Counted from the stretch's first letter, positions 16,432-24,355 are shown. The stretch is DNA of 64,000 bases from an uncultured Clostridia bacterium (GCA_934633985.1 CAKTYU010000004.1:1-64000); one strand, 5' to 3'. Made by a program: numbers and translations. Notes: a model not told the origin generated them from the letters alone.

Positions 16432-17310
16432 ATGTATTGCCTTGACAATATCGACAATATAAAAAACACCGTGCGGCCTAAAAAGACCGCCCACGTTTAC
16501 GTTCCCTACAACTGCGGCAGGAAGTGCCCCTTCTGCGAATCCCGCAAGATGTACGATACGCTGGACGTTTCGTTGGATAGGACCCTCGAGGTGCTGCGCC
16601 GCATAGCGGATTCCGACATCGAGGATATTATGATAACCGGCGGCGAGCCCTGCGACAATCTGGATTATCTCGGCAGGATGCTGGATATCCTCAAGGACAA
16701 GATAGTATACGTGAACACCCTTTTCCCGTCAGAGTCCGCAAGGGAAACAGCCCATATATTCGACGTGGAATACCCCTGCGTAAAGGGCATAAACGTATCC
16801 CGCCACCTTTCCACATACGAAAAGGACTCCGCCTTTCTCCACGCCCCCGCCCCAGACGACGTATTGGGCAGCCTTAAGGTCCCGGTACGCATAAACTGCG
16901 TGATACAGGATAAGCGCGCCCCGTTTTCATGGGTGGATTCCGTCGTGCAGCGCTGGGAAAAGCAGCACGCCCGCAAGCCCGATCTCGAGCTGCACTTCCG
17001 GGAGAACTTCAACGAGGTAACGGCGGAGAACCTGCACATACAGGACAGCCCCTTCCTCAAGACGCTGTGCGAAAGCTACAAATACCACTATTACAGCATG
17101 GGCACCTCCTTTGACGACGTATCCTTCCTGTCGGACAGCGGCATGACGGTGTACTACCACAAGATACTGCCTTACAGTATATGCAAAATAGGCCCCCTCA
17201 CCATACTGCACGAGATGGTGGTCTTTCCCGACGCCGAGGTATGCACCGACTGGGACGGCAGCAAGGACGGGCTTGAGGAATACTGCAAATGGGTAAATTA
17301 TAAGCTATAA
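16432..17310 (+). CDS. Radical SAM protein of unknown function
   Basis: The 292-residue protein starts at ATG 16432, seven bases after GGAGG. YNCGRKCPFCESR near residue 30 is the CX3CX2C motif that holds the SAM-cleaving 4Fe-4S cluster, and ITGGEPCDN is the SAM-binding GGE motif. No SPASM or TRAM domain is apparent, but four further cysteines occur in the C-terminal half. No peptide precursor or partner enzyme lies nearby, and the gene is monocistronic with its own promoter and terminator. The substrate is unknown. Confidence 0.85.
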   Translation: MYCLDNIDNIKNTVRPKKTAHVYVPYNCGRKCPFCESRKMYDTLDVSLDRTLEVLRRIADSDIEDIMITGGEPCDNLDYLGRMLDILKDKIVYVNTLFPSESARETAHIFDVEYPCVKGINVSRHLSTYEKDSAFLHAPAPDDVLGSLKVPVRINCVIQDKRAPFSWVDSVVQRWEKQHARKPDLELHFRENFNEVTAENLHIQDSPFLKTLCESYKYHYYSMGTSFDDVSFLSDSGMTVYYHKILPYSICKIGPLTILHEMVVFPDAEVCTDWDGSKDGLEEYCKWVNYKL

Positions 17311-17315
17311 CCGCA

Positions 17316-17345
17316 AAAAAGGCCGGATCGCTCCGGCCTTTTTGT
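17316..17345. terminator. Bidirectional terminator
   Basis: AAAAAGGCCGGA pairs perfectly with TCCGGCCTTTTT around TCGC; it serves the radical SAM gene and the convergent GNAT operon. Confidence 0.9.
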
Positions 17346-17354
17346 TTTGTCGCG

Positions 17355-17906
17355 TCATATTTCCTTTATCATGGTGAATAGGCCGAGGCGCTTACCGTCC
17401 CGGCTGTGTATCGCGTTGGGAAGCTCCCCCGTCACCCGATAGCCCAGCCCTTCATAAAGGCCCCGCGCCCTGTCGTTGCCCTCTATAAATTCCAGCTCCA
17501 TCTGGCTTATGCCCATGGCCTTGGCCTGCTTCTCAAGGGCGTTCATCATTATCGTGCCGAGGCCTCTGCCCCAGTATTTGCTTATCACGCTTATGCCCAG
17601 CCGCGCCCTGTGCCGCACCTTGGACTTGGTCATGCCGGCGCAGTTCAGCGAGCACAGGCCGGCAAGCTCGCCGTCTATATCGCACACCAGCAGCAGCGAG
17701 CCGTCCGACTCGTTGCTCATCTGTATGAATGCCGCCTCGCTCTCTTCACTCCGTATTACCTCGTCCGGGTAGTGCATGAGGTATTCTGTCTCGCCGGAGC
17801 ATATACGCATGAGCTCCAGCACCTTGCCGCCCTCGCAGGGCTCCGGGTTTCGCAGCACGCCGTATGTCTTATCCTTAAGCCGTATAAGCTCAGCATCGTA
17901 TCTCAT
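17355..17906 (-). CDS. GNAT-family N-acetyltransferase
   Basis: The 183-residue protein starts at ATG 17906, which shares its A with the TGA of the upstream 4Fe-4S gene (TGATG), so the two are translationally coupled. The acetyl-CoA binding motif A appears as ISKYWGRGLGTIMMNALEKQA (Q/RxxGxG/A type), followed by LEFIEGNDRARGLYEGLGY. It resembles RimJ/RimL-type enzymes with an unknown acceptor. It is the last gene of the selenoprotein operon, and its link to the redox genes is unclear. Confidence 0.85.
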   Translation of the reverse strand: MRYDAELIRLKDKTYGVLRNPEPCEGGKVLELMRICSGETEYLMHYPDEVIRSEESEAAFIQMSNESDGSLLLVCDIDGELAGLCSLNCAGMTKSKVRHRARLGISVISKYWGRGLGTIMMNALEKQAKAMGISQMELEFIEGNDRARGLYEGLGYRVTGELPNAIHSRDGKRLGLFTMIKEI

Positions 17907-18823
17907 CAGACGTCCTCGACATTCTTCCTTCCCGCCCTGCGCCTGCGCTTGCCCTTCAGGCTCGCATCCATCTTGAGCGCACCGTGGGGGCATACGGTTA
18001 TGCACTTGCCGCAGCGTATGCAGTCGGTAGAGTTTGGCTGCTTATATACGGGTATATCCAAGCCGCAGGCCCTCTGGCATGCACCGCACTCCACGCAGCG
18101 GCTCTTGCTCACCCGCATCCTTACCAGCGACACGGGATTCATAAGGCCATATATGGCTCCAAGAGGGCAAAGATAGCGGCAGAACGGGCGGAACACGAGT
18201 ATAGAGCCCGTGATTATCACCACCAGCAAAAACAGCTTCCATGTAAACAGCCAGCCTATGACGCTTCTAAGCTCCCGGTTCAGGGCGAGCAGAGGTATGC
18301 CGCCCAGCAGCGTGCCGGAGGGGCATATCCACTTGCAGAACCACGGCATGCCCACGCCGTATGAGCCCTTGGCAAGCATGGGCAGCAGTATGCACATGAC
18401 CACGAGCACCACATAGCGCAGCTTGCGAAGGTAATTCTCGCCGGGCAGCCGCCGTATCTTTTTCTTTGGCGGTATCTTGAAGAGCAGGTCCTGCACCAGC
18501 CCGAAGGGGCATAGCCAGCCGCACACTATCCTGCCCAGCAGCGCGCCTATCGTTATAAGCGTGCCCAATACGTAAAACGGGAAACCGCTCACCCTTCCCG
18601 CCAGCGCATTTTGCAGCGAGCCCATGGGGCACGCGCCCCATGCGCCCGGGCAGGAATAGCAGTTCAGTCCCGGGACGCATATATTCTTGGCGCCGCCCTG
18701 ATATATTGTCCCGTTTATATAGCCCGAGGCATAGCTGTTTGTCAGCAGCGTCCAGCAGGCCTGAAAATATACGCGCGCCCTAATAAAGGGGTGGTTCTTC
18801 TTTTTTCTTTTTTTCTTATCCAA
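17906..18823 (-). CDS. NapH-like 4Fe-4S binding membrane protein
   Basis: A 305-residue protein with about five membrane helices. It carries the NapH/CcoG-type motifs CGWLCPFG, CKWICPSG and CRYLCPLG near the membrane, an extra NCYSCPGAWGACP at the N-terminal side, and two C-terminal 4Fe-4S motifs (CVECGACQRAC and CIRCGKCITVCP). Such proteins carry electrons across or along the membrane. The start is TTG 18823, overlapping the stop of the microprotein gene by eight bases. With a seleno-thioredoxin upstream, it may supply electrons to extracytoplasmic thiol reduction in place of CcdA (inference). Confidence 0.88.
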   Translation of the reverse strand: MDKKKRKKKNHPFIRARVYFQACWTLLTNSYASGYINGTIYQGGAKNICVPGLNCYSCPGAWGACPMGSLQNALAGRVSGFPFYVLGTLITIGALLGRIVCGWLCPFGLVQDLLFKIPPKKKIRRLPGENYLRKLRYVVLVVMCILLPMLAKGSYGVGMPWFCKWICPSGTLLGGIPLLALNRELRSVIGWLFTWKLFLLVVIITGSILVFRPFCRYLCPLGAIYGLMNPVSLVRMRVSKSRCVECGACQRACGLDIPVYKQPNSTDCIRCGKCITVCPHGALKMDASLKGKRRRRAGRKNVEDV

Positions 18824-18956
18824 GGCCGATACACTCCATGCATATCATTATGGCCTTTTGCATGACGGCGTTGGCCTCGCCCTTTACCGCGCCTATGACG
18901 ATAAAGGCCAGCCCTGCCGCTAAAAGTGCCAATGATATAATACTACGCTTTTTCAT
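18816..18956 (-). CDS. CD1871A-family CXXC membrane microprotein
   Basis: A 46-residue frame beginning MKKRSIISLALLAAGLAF with one transmembrane helix, then GEANAVMQKAIMICMECIGLG, whose C-terminal CMEC is the CXXC motif of the CD1871A family. In that family's usual neighbourhood it lies between a TlpA-like thioredoxin gene and a 4Fe-4S membrane protein gene, exactly as here. It overlaps the end of the selenoprotein gene by 14 bases and the next gene by 8, so all three are probably translated in a coupled way. Its function is unknown; a thiol relay role is inferred. Confidence 0.85.
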   Translation of the reverse strand: MKKRSIISLALLAAGLAFIVIGAVKGEANAVMQKAIMICMECIGLG

Positions 18957-19869
18957 TCATCACCGTTTCTATAATGTCTATCCATTTCTGCTTGCTCTTT
19001 GCGCCGTGGACCACCGTTATGAGCCTGCCCTCGGAGTCGTAAAACTTCGTCGTGGGCACCGTATTTACGCCCTGGAGCATGGTTTTTATCACGCTCGAGC
19101 TGGCGGTAATGTTGGTGAAATTGCCCCCTGCGCTTTCAAACATCTCCTTGGAGCTGAGCACCATATCGGGATTCTCCGGCATCGCGTCCGCCGAGAGGCC
19201 GATTATCCTGAAGCCGCTTCCCTTGTATTCCCTTGCCAATTCTGAGAGATCACCCATCTCTTGCAGACAGCTCGGTCAGGTACGGGTCCAGATGTTCACC
19301 ATGGTCACGCTGCTCTTGCCGAACAGGCTGCTGCCGACGCTGCTGCCGTCCAGCGTGGTGGTCTCGAAGCTGATGGCCTTTGAGCCGCTCTCATAGGAGA
19401 GGGACTGCTTTGTATAGTTGCCGGCGTATGGCGTCCTTACTTTTTTCTCGGGCGCGGAGGTAGGAGTAGCCTCGGGCTTTTTCTCGTCCTTCTTTTCGTC
19501 CTTCTTGCCGTCCTTTTTGCCGTCCTGCTTCTCTTCCTTCCGCTCCTTGCCGCCGCTCTGCTTGTCCTCCTGTTTTTGGGGCCGCCTTGTGGGCGTTGGC
19601 GTGGGCTCGGGGGTGGGTACCGGGGTAACTACGGGCTGCGGGGTGGTATATCCGGTTATGGCGACAAAGGTAGTGTCGTCGCCGTAATGCTCGTCGTCCA
19701 GATATCCTACGTCCACCATGACAAAGGTGTCCGCCTGCGCCCTTTTCGCGCAGCCAAAGGAGCATAAAAAGCCCGCCGCCAGCACTGCCGGCAAAACCCT
19801 TTTGGCCGCCCTGTGAGCATGTCCCCTTTTACTTGCGGCACATGCCGAATATTCTTCCTTCTTATACAT
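18943..19869 (-). CDS. TlpA/ResA-like thioredoxin selenoprotein (Sec-Pro-Ser-Cys active site)
   Basis: Two adjacent frames (19869-19276 and 19257-18943) are in phase, and only a TGA at 19278-19276 separates them. Read with TGA as selenocysteine, the protein has 308 residues: an N-terminal export signal (about residues 20-47, possible lipoprotein cysteine in FGC), a Pro/Thr then Lys/Glu-rich spacer (about 75-145), and a thioredoxin fold with VNIWTRT-U-PSC-LQEMGDL, where thioredoxins have WC-x-x-C. The Sec would be residue 198 and its partner Cys 201. The downstream half (FRIIGLSADAM, VNTVPTTKFYD with the cis-Pro, GAKSKQKWIDII) is normal TlpA. A bSECIS-like hairpin follows the UGA at the right distance. 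The ATG lies only six bases after a perfect -10 box, so the mRNA may be leaderless or the true start slightly downstream. Confidence 0.88.
19242..19278 (-). promoter_or_regulatory. Bacterial SECIS element with UGA codon
   Basis: After UGA (19278-19276) come 14 bases, then AGAGAU-GGGUG-AUCUCU, a perfect 6-bp stem with a five-base loop starting GGG. It is extended below by CUG/CAG with a two-base CA bulge. The loop begins 21 bases after the UGA, inside the window of about 16-37 bases known for SelB recognition, and it has G in the first two loop positions as the bacterial SECIS consensus requires. Confidence 0.82.
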
Positions 19870-19875
19870 GATTTG

Positions 19876-19904
19876 ATTATAAATCCCGCGAAAAAGGCTG
19901 TCAA
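19876..19904 (-). promoter_or_regulatory. Consensus promoter of the selenoprotein operon
   Basis: On the minus strand TTGACA (19904-19899) and TATAAT (19881-19876) are 17 bases apart, a perfect sigma-A match. Only six bases separate the -10 box from the ATG at 19869. Confidence 0.8.
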
Positions 19905-19937
19905 CAAAGAGGAGCGGTTTGAGGGAAAAGTTAACAG

Positions 19938-20519
19938 TTAGGCCATAAGGGCGGCAAGCGCGCCGGTATGCTCCAGAAGTATCTTTAGGCCCAGGAGCAT
20001 GAGTATGGCGCCTCCGGTCAGCTCCGCCTTCGACTTGTACCTCGTGCCGAAAACGCTGCCCACCTTTACTCCCGCCATGGATATTATGCAGGTGGTGCAG
20101 CCTATCATGCCCGCCGCCGTGGCTATGCTCACATCGAGGAAGGCAAAGGTTATGCCCGCCGCCAGAGCGTCTATGCTGGTGGCCACCGCAAGCATGAGCA
20201 TGGCCTTAAAGGAGAGCGAGCCGCTGTCCCTGCCCGCGTCCTCGTCCCTTGAGAGCGCCTCCCGTATCATATTTGCGCCTATGAGTGAGAGCAATATGAA
20301 GGCCACCCAATGGTCTATGGACTCTATCGCGCCGCTGAAGCGCGAGCCCAGGAAGTATCCTATCGTGGGCATTAGCGCCTGAAAGCCGCCGAACCAAAGC
20401 CCGACTATGGCGGCCTTTTTGAAATTTATGCGCTTCACGGCAAGGCCCTTGCATATCGATACGGCGAAGGCGTCCATGGACAGGCCGACGGCTAAAATAA
20501 ACAGCTCCAACGCGCTCAT
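19938..20519 (-). CDS. mntP: Manganese efflux pump MntP
   Basis: The 193-residue protein has six membrane helices in two homologous halves. The conserved acidic residues are in GLSMDAFAVS (Asp16) and the mirror motif ATSIDALAAG, both needed for Mn2+ export in MntP. It removes Mn2+ from the cytoplasm. I found no yybP-ykoY riboswitch in the short upstream region, so Mn regulation is not visible here. It stands between valS and the selenoprotein operon on the same strand, separated from both by terminator or promoter sequence. Confidence 0.93.
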   Translation of the reverse strand: MSALELFILAVGLSMDAFAVSICKGLAVKRINFKKAAIVGLWFGGFQALMPTIGYFLGSRFSGAIESIDHWVAFILLSLIGANMIREALSRDEDAGRDSGSLSFKAMLMLAVATSIDALAAGITFAFLDVSIATAAGMIGCTTCIISMAGVKVGSVFGTRYKSKAELTGGAILMLLGLKILLEHTGALAALMA

Positions 20520-20594
20520 AGGATTTTATACCTCTTTCCCGGCAAAAACACTAACAGCCTGCAACTATATTGCAATTATTATAAATAATAGGTC

Positions 20595-20621
20595 AGGGGC
20601 GTCCCCATTATGAACGCCCCT
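20595..20621 (-). terminator. Probable terminator hairpin after valS
   Basis: AGGGGCGT pairs perfectly with ACGCCCCT across an 11-base loop; the following T-run is poor, so termination may be partial. Confidence 0.5.
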
Positions 20622-20638
20622 CGATCTTATCCGAATCG

Positions 20639-23281
20639 TTACCCCTGCAGCTCCGCAAGGCGATGCTCCAGCTTGGATAGCATATCCTTAGCGACCTCTA
20701 ACTTGCCCTTTTCCTCGTTTATGACCTTTTCCGGGGCCTTGGCGACGAAGCCCGGGTTGCTGAGCTTGCCCTCTGCGCGGGCGACCTCGCCCTTCATGCG
20801 GCTTATCTCCTTGCTCACCCTCTCTATTTCCTTATCTATGTCGATAAGCTGATCCAGAGGTATGAAGGCCTCGCCCATGGCGCATACGGCGTTTACCGCT
20901 CCCTTGGGTATGCCGCCCTTATCCTGCTGCACTATCACGTTCTCCGCGCCCGCCAGCTTCATAAGGTATGCCCTTGCCATCTCGAAGGCGGGGGCGTTCT
21001 CCGCGGGGGTCACCATGTATACGGCGGTGCGCCTTGCGGGGGGTACGTTCATCTCCGCCCGTAGGTTCCTTATGGAGCGGATAACGTCCATGACGCCCTC
21101 CATCTCCTCCGCCTCCTTTGCAAACTCCAGCGCGTCGCTGTGCTTGGGCCAGCTTGCGCACATTATGGTCTCCTCCGCGTTGGGCAGGCTCTGATAAAGC
21201 TCCTCCGTTATGAACGGCATGAAGGGATGGAGCAGCTTCATGGAATCCCCCAGCACCCGCACAAGTATGGACTTCACGTTTGCCTTGGCGCTCTCGTCCT
21301 CACCGTAAAGGCGGGGCTTCGCCATCTCTATGTACCAGTCGCAGAACTCGGTCCATATAAAATCATATACCTTCTGCGCGGCGACGTTGAGCTCGAAGTT
21401 ATCCATGTTGGAGGTGACCTCCCCCACGACGGCGTTGAGCCTGTGGAGTATCCACTTGTCGGCTATATCCAGCCTCGCCATGTCTATATCGCCTATCTTA
21501 TCGTCCCCTAAGTTCATCTGGACAAAGCGGGAGGCGTTGTAGACCTTGTTGCAGAAGTTCCTTGCGGCCTCCACCTTTTTATTGGAAAAGCGCATGTCGT
21601 TGCCGGCGCTGTTTCCGGTGACGAGGCTGAAGCGCAGTGAATCCGCGCCGTAGTCCTTTATTATTTCGAGGGGATCTATGCCGTTGCCCAGGGATTTGGA
21701 CATCTTGCGGCCCAGCTCGTCGCGGACTATGCCGTGTATGTACACCGTGTCGAAGGGTATCCTGCCCATGACCTTGGTTCCGAACACTATCATTCTGGCT
21801 ACCCAGAAGAAGATTATGTCGTAGCCGGTGACGAGGGTGCTGGTGGGGTAGAAGTATTCCAGCTCGGGGGTCTTGTCCGGCCAGCCCAGCGTGGAGAAGG
21901 GCCACATGCCGGAGCTGAACCACGTATCCAGCACGTCCTCGTCCTGATGCACCTTGGCTCCGCATACCGGGCATTTTTCCGGCGGGTCCAAGGTTACCTC
22001 GATATGGCCGCAGTCGTTATTCTCGCAGTAGTAGGCGGGTATCCTGTGGCCCCACCAGAGCTGGCGGGATATGCACCAATCCCTGATGTTGTACATCCAG
22101 TTGAAGTAGGTCTTGTTGAACCTTTCCGGCACGAACCTCACCTCGCCGTCCTCCACCACGCGGATAGCCTCCTTTGCAAGGGGCTTCATGCTCACGAACC
22201 ACTGGAGGCTGGTGAGGGGCTCGACGGTATTGTGGCAGCGATAGCATACGCCTACGTTGTGGGCGTAATCCTCTATCTTTACGAGGTTGCCGCTCTTTTC
22301 CATATCCGCCACGATAGCCCTGCGGCACTCCATGGTAGTCATGCCGGTATAGGGCGCTCCCAGCTCGTTGAGGTACCCGTCGTCGGTGAATACCCTTATG
22401 CGGGGCAGATTGTGGCGCACGCCCACCTCGAAATCGTTGGGGTCGTGGCAGGGGGTGATCTTAACCGCGCCGGAGCCGAACTCCTTATCCACGTATTCGT
22501 CCGCAACTATGGGTATCTCGCGGCCCACTATTGGCACCACCACGGTCTTGCCGATAAGCCCCGCATAGCGCTCGTCCTCCGGGTTCACGGCTATGGCGGT
22601 ATCGCCGGGTATGGTTTCGGGGCGGGTGGTGGCGCAGATTATGGAATAGCTCTTGTCGGGCGCGTCATAGCGGACGTGCCAGAGGTGGCTGGCCTGCTCC
22701 TCGTATTCCACCTCGGCGTCGGAAAGCGCAGTCTGGCATACGGGGCACCAGTTGATTATCCTGTCGTCCCTATATATCAGGCCTTCTTTGTAAAGGTCTA
22801 CGAATACCTTGGTTACGGCCCTGTTGCAGCCGTCGTCCATGGTGAAGCGCTCGCGCTCCCAGTCGCAGGAGGAGCCCATCTTGCGAAGCTGCTTTACTAT
22901 TGCCCCGCCGTACTCGCGCCGCCACTCCCAGGCGCGCCGGAGGAACGCCTCGCGGCCTATGTCGCGCTTGTCTATGCCCTCCTTTGCCATCTCGGTAACT
23001 ATCTTGACCTCGGTGGCTATGGAGGCGTGATCCGTGCCGGGGAGCCACAGCGCCTCATAGCCGCTCATGCGCTTATAGCGTATTATGGAATCCTGCAGCG
23101 TGTTGTCCAGCGCGTGTCCCATGTGCAGCTTGCCGGTTATGTTTGGCGGCGGCATAACTATGCAGTAAGGCTTCTTTTCGGGGTTGGGCTCCGCATGGAA
23201 GTAGCCCTTGCTTTCCCAGCCTTCGTAAAGCCTGCTTTCCACATCGGAATGGTCATAGGTCTTGGGCAGTTCTTTGCTCAT
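20639..23281 (-). CDS. valS: Valyl-tRNA synthetase
   Basis: An 880-residue class Ia synthetase that charges tRNA-Val. The class I motifs are PPPNITGKLHMGHAL (HIGH type) near residue 45 and GRKMSKSLGN (KMSKS) near 525. The editing domain has TTRPETIPGDTAIAV, the zinc finger CPVCGAKVHQDEDVLDTWFSSGMWP is ValRS-specific, and a C-terminal coiled coil (DKEIERVSKEISRMKGEVARAEGKL) binds the tRNA. Expression is probably controlled by uncharged tRNA-Val through the T-box leader immediately upstream. Confidence 0.97.
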   Translation of the reverse strand: MSKELPKTYDHSDVESRLYEGWESKGYFHAEPNPEKKPYCIVMPPPNITGKLHMGHALDNTLQDSIIRYKRMSGYEALWLPGTDHASIATEVKIVTEMAKEGIDKRDIGREAFLRRAWEWRREYGGAIVKQLRKMGSSCDWERERFTMDDGCNRAVTKVFVDLYKEGLIYRDDRIINWCPVCQTALSDAEVEYEEQASHLWHVRYDAPDKSYSIICATTRPETIPGDTAIAVNPEDERYAGLIGKTVVVPIVGREIPIVADEYVDKEFGSGAVKITPCHDPNDFEVGVRHNLPRIRVFTDDGYLNELGAPYTGMTTMECRRAIVADMEKSGNLVKIEDYAHNVGVCYRCHNTVEPLTSLQWFVSMKPLAKEAIRVVEDGEVRFVPERFNKTYFNWMYNIRDWCISRQLWWGHRIPAYYCENNDCGHIEVTLDPPEKCPVCGAKVHQDEDVLDTWFSSGMWPFSTLGWPDKTPELEYFYPTSTLVTGYDIIFFWVARMIVFGTKVMGRIPFDTVYIHGIVRDELGRKMSKSLGNGIDPLEIIKDYGADSLRFSLVTGNSAGNDMRFSNKKVEAARNFCNKVYNASRFVQMNLGDDKIGDIDMARLDIADKWILHRLNAVVGEVTSNMDNFELNVAAQKVYDFIWTEFCDWYIEMAKPRLYGEDESAKANVKSILVRVLGDSMKLLHPFMPFITEELYQSLPNAEETIMCASWPKHSDALEFAKEAEEMEGVMDVIRSIRNLRAEMNVPPARRTAVYMVTPAENAPAFEMARAYLMKLAGAENVIVQQDKGGIPKGAVNAVCAMGEAFIPLDQLIDIDKEIERVSKEISRMKGEVARAEGKLSNPGFVAKAPEKVINEEKGKLEVAKDMLSKLEHRLAELQG

Positions 23282-23316
23282 TTCTCTTCCTCCTGTATCC
23301 TAAGAAATAACGTTCA

Positions 23317-23560
23317 ATAAAAAAATCCGCCCCGCCCTTTCATTCAAAGGACGAGCGGACCCGCGGTACCACCTTTATTGAGCGCAGCGCGCTCCTCTTT
23401 TGCGCCGTAACGGGGCGCGCCCGCCGGGGGCTACCTGTTATTTCACCTCCGGGGCTCCTAAGCGACCTTCTGCCCTCTCCTTGCAAACAGCCCTCTCAGC
23501 CGGCGGGGCCGTCTCTCTTGTGCGGTATGAGCGCATACTCCTCTTAATCCTTGCCATTAT
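23317..23560 (-). promoter_or_regulatory. T-box riboswitch leader of valS
   Basis: On the minus strand AAGGTGGTACCGCGG (23375-23361) is the conserved T-box sequence that pairs with the NCCA end of uncharged tRNA. It is followed by a terminator hairpin (GTCCGCTCGTCCTTT with AAAGGGCGGGGCGGAT, 23360-23325) and a run of Ts to 23317. Upstream lie Stem I-like sequences, including AGAGGAGTA and GAGAGAC. GTC at 23466-23464, in the context GCAGAAG-GTC-GCTTAGGAGCC, is my best candidate for the Val specifier codon. The upstream limit is approximate. Confidence 0.88.
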
Positions 23561-23561
23561 T

Positions 23562-23838
23562 TACCATCAGTTGACAAGGACACACAAGGTTTTAGGAGCC
23601 AAACAGCACGGCATAACTGTGTCGTCCTCATTTGAAATACAACCAGTATTTCTGCACTCGTCCTCCTTGTTCTGCCATACTCTTTGGCTTCTAAAACTCA
23701 AAGACCCCAAAGAGCTTGTTTTGAGGGCGATCCAAGGCCGAGGAGCGCAGTACTACTGGATGTAATACAAGCGACGAGAACGCAGGAGCGTCCCAAAACA
23801 AGCCTTTCGGGCTTGTGTGCTCTTGTCAACTGATGGTA
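23562..23838. mobile_element. MITE-like element with 27-bp inverted termini and nested hairpins
   Basis: TACCATCAGTTGACAAGG (continuing to 23588) is repeated inverted at 23812-23838; only two or three of 27 positions differ. Inside, GTTTTAGGAGCCAAA pairs with TTTGGCTTCTAAAAC (left arm), and GCTTGTTTTGAGGG pairs with TCCCAAAACAAGC (right arm). Each arm carries a related core in opposite orientation: GAGGACGAGTGCAG..TACTGG..TGTATT in one, GAGGAGCGCAG..TACTGG.TGTAATAC in the other. No credible protein is encoded and no clear target duplication is seen. It lies between the terminator of the DUF4870 gene and the valS leader. It may be a non-autonomous transposable element or a structured RNA gene. 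Confidence 0.65.
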
Positions 23839-23850
23839 GCTTTAGTTTAT

Positions 23851-23877
23851 AAAAAAGCTGGGGCTTTGTCAAGCCCC
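23851..23877 (-). terminator. Terminator of the DUF4870 gene
   Basis: On the minus strand GGGGCTT (23877-23871) pairs with AAGCCCC (23866-23860), followed by AGC and six Ts. Confidence 0.8.
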
Positions 23878-23901
23878 CGCCATAACATTGCGTCCCGTTA
23901 T

Positions 23902-24243
23902 TTACGCCTCGGGTATGAACCTTACCTTGCCTATCCAGGGTATTTCGTAATACTCCCGCTTGCAGGTGCGTACTATGGCGATTATAGTAAATACCACGCC
24001 TGCCACCATGCCCACCGCTCCGGCTATCCAGCCCAATACGGGGATCACCAGCACTATGGAGCTCGCTATGAACCACAGCATAAGGCATATCACCTGATTT
24101 ACATGATGGCGCACATAGTTGGAGTCCTTATCCAGTATGAGCATTATCGCCGCAAGAGGCATGAGCACATAGGACAGCGCCGCTAAATTGCGGTACCTTT
24201 CCACATCGTTGTTGAGGGCTGCGTTTCCGTTGATATTATCCAT
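23902..24243 (-). CDS. DUF4870-type small membrane protein
   Basis: The 113-residue protein has the DUF4870 pattern: NLAALSYVLMPLAAIMLILDKDSNYVRHHVNQ (first helix and RxHxxQ segment), then two helices, LMLWFIASSIVLVIPVLGWIAGAVGMVAGVVFTIIAIV, and a basic end. The start at ATG 24243 follows GGAGG; the longer TTG reading would contain that SD. Its function is unknown. Its promoter is TTGACG-17-TAAGAT at 24315-24287. Confidence 0.8.
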   Translation of the reverse strand: MDNINGNAALNNDVERYRNLAALSYVLMPLAAIMLILDKDSNYVRHHVNQVICLMLWFIASSIVLVIPVLGWIAGAVGMVAGVVFTIIAIVRTCKREYYEIPWIGKVRFIPEA

Positions 24244-24286
24244 ATATATTTCCTCCGTCAATAAATTCTTAGCCTCTGCCTACCGT

Positions 24287-24315
24287 ATCTTATACTTTAT
24301 ATCCATATTCGTCAA
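24287..24315 (-). promoter_or_regulatory. Promoter of the DUF4870 gene
   Basis: On the minus strand TTGACG (24315-24310) and TAAGAT (24292-24287), 17 bases apart. Confidence 0.55.
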
Positions 24316-24355
24316 GGTTCAAGAGCATTTCGCGCTATTTAATAAAACCTTAAAA

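Noticed and set aside
18943..19257. A separate 104-residue thioredoxin-fragment gene starting at MGDLSEL
   Set aside because: It lacks the redox motif and an SD, and is in phase with the upstream frame across a UGA followed by a SECIS-like hairpin, so it is the second half of the selenoprotein.
20520..20638. A manganese (yybP-ykoY) riboswitch before mntP
   Set aside because: I looked for it because it is common upstream of mntP, but the short gap holds only the valS terminator-like hairpin and AT-rich sequence.
21734..23320. A long open frame (528 codons) on the plus strand opposite valS
   Set aside because: It is antisense to a clear valS with all synthetase motifs. Such long antisense frames are common here because of the GC-rich third positions; its translation has no recognisable domain and no SD.
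23400..23765. A 121-codon plus-strand frame over the T-box and the MITE-like element
   Set aside because: It crosses the antisense of a conserved regulatory RNA and an element boundary, has no SD, and encodes nothing recognisable.
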